This document shows positions 12,736 to 21,526 of a stretch of 64,000 bases of DNA, piece after piece. Under the pieces are notes generated by a model that was not told the DNA's origin, made no database searches, and was given only the letters and a program-made list of their open reading frames with translations. The position numbers were made by a program, and so were the translations under genes. The stretch is from Tetracentron sinense. Its lineage: Eukaryota; Streptophyta; Magnoliopsida; Trochodendrales; Trochodendraceae. The stretch's first letter is position 1. Every line of letters starts with the position of its first letter. The stretch is taken from positions 2,825,950-2,889,949 of the forward strand of contig CM026573.1 in the NCBI GenBank assembly GCA_015143295.1, given 5' to 3'.

Positions 12736-13633
12736 ATGCAATCTGTTAGTGGCATTCTAAGTGAAATAAATAATTTGTTAAGGGTAGTTTAATAGAAATA
12801 AACAATCCGTTAGGGGCATTTGAGGTGTCAAACTCTTCCTAAGTTATGCTCTTCCTTTGGATGGAGTTGGGCAATGAGATGGTATCCATCCATGGTCTTT
12901 GTTCAAATTGTGTCAATGCTTGTGTCTATTTAATCAAATCTGAAGTGTTTTTTTAGGTTCATTTTCTGGTTTGTTTAGTCAAAAGACAACTTGTTGGAGT
13001 TGTCTATTATCCAGCTTAACTAGTGTGTTGCACTCATTTAATCAAATCTAAATATTTGTTTATCCTATGGACGACTCTAAAGAAATCAAAACATGAAGCT
13101 TCTCTAATTTGACTCCGCAACAATGCATGTGTAGAGATCCGAATCTTTTTCATGTCTTTGTTACAAGTATTTGGGGTATTATAGTCCTTGTGATATTTTA
13201 ATGTTTATGTATCGATATCTAATTAGTATAGTGTTATTAAGGTTTAATCAAACTTCTAATTCAAGAATGTCATATCACACTCTAAACTTTAGGAAGCTCT
13301 AGTTTTGGCACTGTTTATTGGAATTGAGTGATTCTTGAACCATTAGAAAGGTATTGGAACCCTCTTCGAGGTTCATGTTTAATGTTTTTCCCTATTTTTA
13401 ATCTAAGCTAAGTAAAAAAAAAATGGGTTTTCCAAGGTTTTGTCTAATGGAATTGCAGATCAGTCAACTTTGGGGAGTTTTTGGTCCATAAATAAAGTGG
13501 AATTTGAAAATTCTAAATGCCAAAAATGTTCTTTTTCAAAAGAAGAATCCAACGCAAGTTGAATCGTCAAAATCCGACGAACGAGTCAAAAGTTATGGCC
13601 AAAATAGTAGAGTAGGTCAAAAATCTGCAGAAC

Positions 13634-13834
13634 ACCGATCGCTCGGTCAGAAGTAGCGATCGATCGGTCCAAAACCAATCGATCGGTAGCTATCGACTGG
13701 TCCAAAATTTTGTTTGGGAAAATTTTCCAGAGAGTGTGTTTTTGACCGATCGCACGGTCATAAACACCGATCGATCGATAAGCGATCGATCGATAGGCGA
13801 CCGATCGCTCGGTTATAACCACCGATCGATCGGT
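13634..13834. repeat. Interspersed palindromic CGATCGATCGG motif array
   Basis: About nine variants of ACCGATCGATCGGT occur in 200 bp (for example at 13634, 13657, 13677, 13746, 13768, 13784, 13800 and 13822). Several are perfect palindromes on the GATCGATC core. It lies just upstream of the TATA-like box of the LTR. The apparent minus-strand reading frame across it is a by-product of the repeat. Confidence 0.85.
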
Positions 13835-14765
13835 CTTTCGTGTTTTTGACAAAATTTTGTAAGGACTTTTAGGTCTTTTAGTTCCCAACCCTTGGGACTA
13901 TAAATAGGGGGTCCTACTCGAGATATTAAAATACTCTACCTATTTCTAACCTAATTTGGCAAAAAGGGAAAGAAAACCTAGGGTTTGGAAAGGGAGGTTG
14001 CTTGGAGAAGAAGGAGATTGCTAGAAGATTGAGAGGAAAGCTTGGAGATCGTCCTCAAAGCTTCCCCAAATCACCTCGGGAGCGTTTTGAATCCAAGGGA
14101 AGGATTCCTAAGGTCGATAAACTCCCTAACTCAACTCTATTAATGAAGTTTGATGAATATTAGTTTAATATGAATGATAGAAATAATAATTTGATTTGTT
14201 CTCCCTAATTATGTATGGATTAAGCTTACTAGAGATGTAAATTGATTTATACTATGGATGGATTGAACGGAGGAAGGGAAATACTATGGATGATTGGGAT
14301 AATGTATGGATATGGAGTATGTTTGGGTTGTGTGGATGAATTATTGTGTGATGGAATGTTAAGAATGGGAAATGGCAAAGTATGCATAATTAATGCACTC
14401 TACATGATTGTTGAAATGTCTAAGAATGCTAAATATTAGTATGGTGCTTTTGATTATGAAGAAATTAAGTTAAATGAATATGGTGTTGTTATGGTAAATT
14501 ATGCTCTATTTACTTGTACGGTGATCGGTATTCGGGTAGGCCAAACCTTAGAGGAAAATCCTCCACGTTGGGAATTCTCTAACTAGGGAGATGTAACCTA
14601 GCGGAGTTTCCTAACGGAAGGTTGGAATCTAAGAGATGACATATTTGAATTCCAATCACGACACTCAAGCACACGTACACTCGCATGGTAAGTATTCAAG
14701 TCTCATGAGTCCACTTGTCTCACAAGTATACATGCATTGGATATGAATATGTTACGAATTATGCC

Positions 14766-14950
14766 ATGAAAGAATGATCCCCTACTACGAACATCCACTC
14801 TACGCGTTGTCGCACTCATGTCATGCTATGAAAGAATGATCCTCCATTACGAACATCTACTCTACGCGTTGTCAAACACTATGAATTATGCGTTGCCGGG
14901 ACAAAACACTATGAATTATGCGTTAACGGGACAAACACACTATGAATCAT
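14766..14950. repeat. Direct repeats inside the nested LTR
   Basis: There are two ~60-bp copies containing GAAAGAATGATC, TACGAACATC and CTCTACGCGTTGTC (about 14768 and 14830). They are followed by two to three ~32-bp copies of CACTATGAATTATGCGTT plus CGGGACAAA. Confidence 0.8.
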
Positions 14951-15620
14951 GTATGTATGAGTCTATACATATGTTAAGGCAAGTTCATGGATAAGAATTG
15001 CGCAAGTACACGAGTGAAGATAATGTTATGATATGTTATATGCTTCTGATTATGTCTATTTTACGTGAAAGTATTATGATTAAACATCGATAAACTAAGT
15101 TATGACATTATTATTGCTCATGTTATTTTATGTTGTTGTTAGTTTGTTTATCCACTGAGTATTCTATGCTCAGTCGACCTGTCATTGTCTTCAGGTTTAG
15201 GAGGAGAGCCGTGTACTGAGGAGGTGTACGCCGAAGAAGAGGGAGAAGGTGAGCTTCCTGAGGAGGAGGCTAGGGATTTTGATAGTCATCCCTACTGAGT
15301 AGTTTTAGTATTTCTTGTTAGAAGAGATGTTTATATTAGACTTTTTGACTTGTAGTTGATGTTGCCTTAGTTGTTTTACCCTACAGATGGTTTTAGACTA
15401 TTTCGTTATGAGGAGCTATGGTGTGTGGACTATTATTGTACAGGATGGTTTGACTTTTCATGATCGAAATTTTATTATCCTCATTTTTGGAGACTCGTGT
15501 AGTATGCCTTGTATGTATGGATTTTAAGCAGGTTTATGTAATGTGACGATTCCAAAGTCCTATTTTAGCCTTGTAGGATTTTGGGGTTGTTACAGCATTT
15601 GTGCAATATGTCATTCATGT

Positions 15621-15688
15621 ATACATACACATACATATACTATAGGTATATGCATGTATATACCTATAGTATATGTATGTATGTATAC
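15621..15688. repeat. Long near-perfect hairpin
   Basis: The arms CATACATATACTATAGGTAT and ATACCTATAGTATATGTATG pair around the centre TGCATG. About 27 bp of stem extends outward with one mismatch. It lies just 3' of the nested LTR within the MULE. Confidence 0.8.
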
Positions 15689-15786
15689 CCTTTATGTTCA
15701 GCCTGTAGAAGTTGGACATTGAGCTTCATCTTCAAATATATAAGATATAATGCACTTTGGTAATGTTTGTGAATTATAGGGAATGG

Positions 15787-15897
15787 AAGAAGAAGCAAAA
15801 CCAAACTTGAAAAAATATAATCAGCACAAGAGGTTGAGTCAGAGATTGAAGCTCTCAAAGACTCAATTGAAAAAGAGATCAAGGAAGTAACTTCATG
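15787..15897 (+). other. Short coding-like stretch of unknown origin
   Basis: One plus-strand frame from about 15823 reads AQEVESEIEALKDSIEKEIK and then stops. Its charge pattern and codon use look like a coiled-coil C-terminus rather than random AT-rich DNA. It lies inside the MULE but on the strand opposite the transposase. It could be a captured host-gene fragment or chance; no family is recognised. Confidence 0.3.
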
Positions 15898-16299
15898 AAA
15901 CTATGAAGACCAAAACAATGAGGAGAGGATTGATTGCAGGTGTTCCAGCATTTTTGTGGGTATAAACACAGTTATGTATTATAGTCACACCATAGTTTAG
16001 TTAGCTGGCTTGGCATCTAAATAACAAAACAGTTCTCCTACTCTCCAACCCTGTAAACACCCAAGTAGATGCTTTCGTTTTTCATTTTGCACAGGTTCTA
16101 AAATTTAATTAACCAAAAAAAAAAAAAAATACTTTTGAACATTAAACAACACACAGTATCACAAACACAAATAGATAGCAATTCCTAAAAAATTCAAATG
16201 TATATAATTTCTTATACTGTATTGTTTGATTTTTAAATTTTCTTTTCAAATTATGGGTCACAAACAAATAGGGTAGTAACACAAAAGATTTCTCATCAA

Positions 16300-16512
16300 A
16301 TTAAATGCAGCTTAAACATTCAAAGTGCAACTCTATGATTTCTGACCATCCAAAAGACTTCTCATCAAAGGTTGTCTTATGACAATTATATCTCCAGCTT
16401 AATCATTCAAAATACAGCTCTATTAATCTAACCATCCAAAAGACTTTTCATCAAAGGTTGTGGCTTATGAAAATTGCATCTCCAGCTTAAGCATTCGAAG
16501 TGCAGCTCCAAC
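16300..16512. repeat. ~95-bp tandem repeat within the MULE
   Basis: CCATCCAAAAGACTTYTCATCAAAGGTTGT followed by a segment ending CCAGCTTAA-CATTC-AA occurs twice, at about 16347 and 16433. A degenerate partial copy lies upstream at about 16285. Confidence 0.75.
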
Positions 16513-16870
16513 TTGTGCCATACAATTTCAGGTTTTATTAAACGAACAAATAGGATAGTAACAATACTAGCATCATATTAAAAACTGTTATTGTCTATAC
16601 ATTTGATTTCATTGTCTGCCTTGTCATGTGAGTAGGATTCTACCAATTCTTCACGTTAAAATCTCATATAGATGTACAAAATAATACTTACAATCTCAAA
16701 AATTATAGGTAACGAAATTATCTTAGCCTTTATCACTCTACCCCTTGAGTAATCTGTAAAAACTTATCATAAAAAGCAATGATAATATTAGCACTTCATA
16801 TTTAGTAATCACTACATATGAAAAAAAATGTATTGTTAACAACAAATAATTCTTACTTCTTCGGTTTCCA

Positions 16871-19205
16871 TCAATTTCTTAAGCTCGGGATAATTTTTTT
16901 TATCATGTCCAGCTTTACCACAAGTAGGAACTTTGCAGTATCGTGACCTTTTAGCCTTTTCTCCTTTGGCCTTCCTCTTGTGATTGAGTGAGATAAATTT
17001 GTAATTGAAATTGTAGATGACAAATCAACAAGAACTTCTGCTTCTGATTGATTTAAAGATTCGCAAGTCTCGCTACCTTCAACAATGTTTATGGTCTCCA
17101 TCCCCTTAAAACCAGAACGAAGACTATTCAAACAATTGTATGCAACATTATAACGCTCTTCTGACTTTGCCGATTCTTTAAAAACATTCAATCCAATAAA
17201 ATAGAGGGTCTGATATCTCTCATTGTAACCATTAAGAGGATCTCGATTATACTTTTGTGGCAGTGAAGTTTCATGACAACAACGAAGTGGTAGATATTGG
17301 CCAGGTACCTCAAAATAATTATTTTTCAAAAGGACTGACAAAGAGTGTCTACAAATGATTCCACTAAACTCAAATCCTTTGCAACTACAAGAAATGATCT
17401 CTCCCCCCCCCCCCCCCCCCCCCACATTTAAAAATTACCTTACGCCCTCCATCTTGCTTTGAATAATGTCTTACTATCCAATTCTTAACCTCAATCTATG
17501 TCATAGCATAATGGAAAGATGCAACTATTTCTTGTTGAAACAAGTCAAAAGCATAAGGTGTTAGGACTTTGGATGCATGTTCCTCAATTGGTGTTGTTGT
17601 CTTAAAATTTACAATGAGATATTTTTGTTGCATATTTTGGTGTTCTCCTACTTGTTCTCTAAGATCAATAGCAACACCTACTTAAGAATGCATGCATATA
17701 AACACTAAATTAAAAAAATATATTAAACACAATTGAATGTAATAAATATAAATTACGAAATGCTCAATGGATTAAACTCTTACACGTTCTATGAAATCTG
17801 TATGTAGGGTTTGTGATGAGACAAATCGCTTGATAAAAGAATTAATCGACTCAGATCTGCCTGTTGTCATTCCCGCGAAAAGAAAGACTTCACATATGGT
17901 TTTGCCCAATATTCACGTAACATGTACAAGTTTTGGACATTCCTATTTGTTTGTAAAGCATACTTATGTACCATATTAGACCATCCTACCATAAATTCAC
18001 ATTCAGACTCCATTTTATATATCTTATGAAAATCAATTTTTCAATCATTATAACGTGTTCCCAAAATAGTGGAAAACCAAGCTGAAAACTTAGTCACAAT
18101 GTGCCAAATACACAAAACATGCTATGTATTCGACAATTCATTAGCAATGGCTTCTTTCATACCAAGATCTTGATCTGTTAAAACTGTTTGCGGTGCTTTT
18201 CCGTTCATGAATTTCAAGAATACTTGCAAATATATACATGTCAATTTATTTAAACTTCTATTATAATACCAAAAAATATTTAAAACAAAATGTATATCTT
18301 ACCTTCAAAGCTCATGAAAAAGAAGATGACTTTTCATTTCTTAAGAGACAACAACCAAAGAAGCATGTGTTTCCATGATTATTAATACCAACCCATATTC
18401 CAACAGGCATGCCATATGCATTTAATTTATACGTGGTGTCGAACACAATCACATCACCATATTGCTCATAACCACGTACTGATGTACCATGTGACCAAGC
18501 AATATGCTTCAATTTATTCCCTTCGTCTACATTGTAGTTGTATTTAAAATCATAATCATTATCTTTCATCTTTTAACACATCATTACGAGATTGCTAGCA
18601 TTATTGTCTCGATCAATATTTTTTGAAGTTCTCAAAAATTTCTGACATCTCTTTCAGTTAAAGGTAAACAACCAACTCTAGCTTCTTGTTCTGCCTCAAG
18701 TAATCTCATCATCTCTCTCACTGACATTCCCACAATGACAAATGTCAATAGACGACTCTTGAAGTACTTGGATATGGAACGATATGCAGGAAGGTAACGT
18801 ACTTCACTTCGGTCCAAGAGTTCATCATTATGATCATTGTTGAAATAAATGACACGCCATGTTGTAACACCATCTTCATTATGCATAATGACATGCATGT
18901 GCGCGTTACACTCACAACGAGATGATTTACGTCCCTAAGTTGCTTTCCATCAATAAAGTTCTTTTGCTGTGGAACACCAGCCCCATGACAGACAAAATCT
19001 CTCCTATAAATCACTCCCTCTTTTCCATCTCTTTTATAAGTCCGTTGACGCCGAATGGAGAAACCACTTCTTTTAGCAAAATTACAATAATTCTCATAAG
19101 CAACATCATCATTATGAAAAACTTTTCCGATATATATGTCTTTGTTTTCGTTAATACATTCTCGGAATGAAAAATTCCTTCATCACAGTCTATATCATTT
19201 TCCAT
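16871..19205 (-). pseudogene. FAR1/MURA-type MULE transposase, degenerate
   Basis: The family encodes a zinc-binding DNA-binding domain, a DDE transposase core and a SWIM zinc finger; host FAR1/FRS transcription factors derive from it. On the minus strand the order is: FAR1 domain (YENYCNFAKRSGFSIRR, about 19050-19110; RKSSRCECNAHMHVIMHN, about 18885-18945); MULE core with GDVIVFDTTYKLNAYGMP-VGIWVGINNHG (about 18390-18470), LTDQD (about 18180) and ESECEFMVGW (about 18000), which supply the D, D and E; SWIM (CSCKGF...CRH, about 17330-17400); and a CCHC-like knuckle CGKAGHDKKN (about 16905-16935). A one-base loss near 18937, in-frame stops near 18573 and 18329, another within the DDE core, and a frameshift before the knuckle (whose last Cys is Tyr) abolish function. 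A 21-base C run abuts the SWIM exon. Confidence 0.87.
17403..17423. repeat. 21-base homopolymer C tract
   Basis: Twenty-one consecutive C on the plus strand lie just upstream (in transposase orientation) of the SWIM-encoding segment, where they would encode polyglycine. It is a likely site of length polymorphism or assembly error. Confidence 0.9.
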
Positions 19206-19744
19206 TGTGTCCAGGGAACGCTCGGTAAATAACGGTTCAATCTAAAAGATAACAATATTATTTTTTAGAACATAAAAGCACAAAGAATGATATAGTAAAA
19301 AAAATTTAGTGGTATTCAAGGAAGAGAAGCAATAATACCTCTGCATCCATGCATTCAAGCATGATGAAAACATAAAATAAGGCACTAACACTGATTTGGA
19401 ATCACCACATAATTTATACATGTGACTATAGCTTCATACATCTCAGAGACATACAACCATGAGTATCCTGCACTCAAGTATATAAAACCCATATTACATA
19501 TCTCATGTATGGTAGCGATTAGGAACACAATTATTTTAGGATAATTAAAGAATATTACACCATAATCTTGAGAAAACATAAAGAACTCATGAGCCATGAC
19601 TCTAGAAACACCTATCAGGTTGCCTAGGGCACAATTTCAATTAGCAGACATGCACATCACCATGACATAGAGATTTCAAGGCGATTCATGTCGCTTCTTT
19701 TCTGCTGAAAAACATGCGGTTAGGCCACAACCCCGATTAACAAG

Positions 19745-19870
19745 GTTACAAAAGATTGCTTCCTCTATTTCATGTCTATTCCACTCACACCCTCTTAGGA
19801 TTGAATCCCGGACCAAACAAGTGGTGCCATGCACTCTACCAATGAGGGTAAGCATTGCTTCTCGTAATTT
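19745..19870 (-). mobile_element. tRNA-derived SINE remnant
   Basis: On the minus strand, CCCTCATTGGTAGAGTGC (about 19831-19848) resembles a Pol III A box. About 35 nt downstream, GGGATTCAATCC (about 19798-19809) resembles a B box; the spacing is tRNA-like. No clear poly-A tail or target duplication was found. Confidence 0.5.
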
Positions 19871-20100
19871 ATGTCTATTTCACTCATATTTTTTGCCTAT
19901 AAATCCCAAGTTGTCAAATGGGTTCAGCTAAGAGTATGAACTCATCTGGACCATACAACAAATAAATCTAATTTGTTTGAAGGAGTAAAACCATTACCAA
20001 TAAAAGAGAACCATAAACTACTCCAATAAACAGGTTGAATTATTTTATTGGTTTGTTCCGATTAAAAAAACTCTAAAATTGGAAAGGAAGAAGAAGATTA

Positions 20101-20530
20101 ATAACAAACAAATGTTTTTGACCTAATGGATTTGCTGAAATCAAGCAGGTGAACTTCGAATGTCAAAATAAAACCCTAAAATTACAAAAAGAGAAAAAAC
20201 CCTGAAACCAAATTTTCTGAAAGAGATGACAAACCTTTTCAGTACAAGAGCTCAGTCTGTTGGGAAATCTCGCGTATATAGGAGCGCTAATTAGAGAGAG
20301 CTCCGCTGGCTTTGGTTTAGACGGTGAAGAGGGGAGAAAGCTCTGCTGCTTGATTGGGTTTAGACGAAGAAGAGAGACATGCGTGAATAAGAAGAAACAA
20401 ACGTGAAGTAGCGGGTTTTTTAAAATTTTGTAAAAGACCTTTCTTACCCTTAAAAATAGCTAAAATTGGGGAGAAAAATGTAATGTGAATGTTACCATCT
20501 TCATGAACTGCGTGAAGGGTAACATTCCCC
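20101..20530 (-). repeat. Right terminal inverted repeat of the MULE
   Basis: This is the reverse-complement partner of 11593-12011. Small indels near the middle distinguish the arms. It is flanked on the right by ATATATATAA at 20531-20540, identical to the left flank. Confidence 0.9.
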
Positions 20531-20540
20531 ATATATATAA

Positions 20541-21115
20541 GTTTAATTATACAAAATATAAATAAATAAATTAACATATAAGGTCCGAGATGGGTCGAGT
20601 TTGAGCTTCAAGCACTAATCCCAAGACCTGCCCATATAAAATGGGCCTAAATTTTTAAACCCTTCACCAATCCTAAAGACTTGATTGATGGGCTGAAAGT
20701 GGATTTTCAAGCGAGGCCATGGGCCAAATTAACATGCTAATCTAGATTTTTTCCTGTGTCTTCCAGGCCTAGATTAGCCCAAGTTAACCCACATGACTAA
20801 ATTTGGCCCAAGGCATTAACTATCGGGCCTTTGATATCTGTCAATAAGCACAATTCTCTCTCATTATCGTGCCAACATGGCCTATTTAAGATTGTGATTA
20901 TGAAAAGAAGAAAATAAGGTGAGTCAACTCCTTCTATGAAGAAGACAATGCCTTCAAAGGAGTGGCTATTTCTGGTACGGATTTTATTCGCAATCAAATG
21001 GCCGAAACATAAGAAAATATTGACCATTGAATTACTTGAAGGCAGAGCATCATGATCTCCGGTTACGATTTTTGCATTTTAATATAAATAAACTAGCTTA
21101 GGAGCATAGGACTAG
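20541..21115. other. Spacer between the MULE and the NOP58 promoter
   Basis: AT-rich at first, then mixed sequence with several GGGCC and GGCCCA words. No gene or element ends can be supported. Confidence 0.45.
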
Positions 21116-21389
21116 TAGTGTCAATGGACTGGGCTCTCCCCGTCCGAAAAAAGCTTACCCATTACCCATATTTCAGGTCGTAGGGACTGGGCCGGGCTCA
21201 ATTTCTTAAGCCCATATTCATTTGGGTTGGGGCTAGGGATCGGCTCATTAAAGTCAAGCCCCATCCTAGTATTTAGTTAAGCCGGCCTTATATTAAATCT
21301 CGACCGGTCTGACTAAAAATAAGAGAGCTCGGGCTATATATCAAGCTCATTTAGAATTGGGCCTGGACCAGCCCGGCCCATTTGACAGC
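21116..21389. mobile_element. hAT-like MITE upstream of NOP58
   Basis: The left end AGTGTCAATGGACTGGGCT pairs with the right end AGCCCGGCCCATTTGACAG as an inverted repeat. The interior is rich in GGGCC and GGGCT words typical of this MITE type. A target duplication is not evident. The right end lies about 10 bp from the telo box of the NOP58 promoter. Confidence 0.6.
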
Positions 21390-21413
21390 CCGACAACGCA
21401 AACCCTAAACCCT
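21375..21413 (+). promoter_or_regulatory. NOP58 promoter: site II motif plus telo box
   Basis: GGCCCA at 21375-21380 (site II, TGGGCY on the other strand) is followed by AAACCCTAAACCCT at 21400-21413 (telo box). This pair is a recognised signature of plant ribosomal-protein and ribosome-biogenesis promoters. It lies 114-152 bp upstream of the NOP58 ATG. Two further TGGGCC words lie at 21188 and 21358. Activity is inferred from motif knowledge. Confidence 0.75.
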
Positions 21414-21526
21414 ATACAAATGCTCGACTCTTTCCTCGAGCTTCTAAAATAACCAGAGAGGGAGGAAGACGAAAGCCATTTTCCACCTTTCGAATCGCAG
21501 TTGCAGAGTTTTGAACTTGCTCTCTA

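Larger units (their letters stand above)
13159..15594 (+). mobile_element. Chromovirus-like (Tekay/Del-type) solo LTR nested in the MULE
   Basis: The plus strand opens TGTTACAAGTATTTGGGG and closes TTTTGGGGTTGTTACA. TATAAATAGG is at 13899-13908, followed by a purine-rich leader. Near the 3' end are CACTGAGTATTCTATGCTCAG and GACGATTCCAAAGTCC, words I associate with long plant chromovirus LTRs. Internal direct repeats occur at 14766-14945 and a GATCGATCGG array at 13634-13834. No gag-pol follows, so it is a solo LTR. The 5' boundary is uncertain. A start at 12821 would give TG...CA ends with an exact 5-bp duplication (gcatt at 12816-12820 and 15595-15599), whereas 13159 gives gtctt against gcatt. 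Confidence 0.65.
11593..20530 (-). mobile_element. Mutator-like element (MULE) of FAR1/MURA type, with nested insertions
   Basis: Both ends carry the same ~420-430 bp sequence in opposite orientation, starting GGGAATGTTACCCTTCACGC on the left and GGGGAATGTTACCCTTCACG on the right arm read inward. A 10-bp direct repeat flanks the unit. Between the arms lies a minus-strand FAR1-type transposase pseudogene (about 16871-19205). A chromovirus-like LTR (about 13159-15594), a SINE remnant and several tandem repeats make up the rest. Without the LTR the element would be about 6.5 kb. Frameshifts and stops in the transposase show it cannot move autonomously. The right end lies about 1 kb upstream of the NOP58 start codon. 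Confidence 0.88.

Noticed and set aside
13586..13888. 100-codon minus-strand frame rich in RSIAYRSIG repeats
   Set aside because: It is produced by the GATCGATC repeat array inside the LTR; no start context, homology or splice signals.
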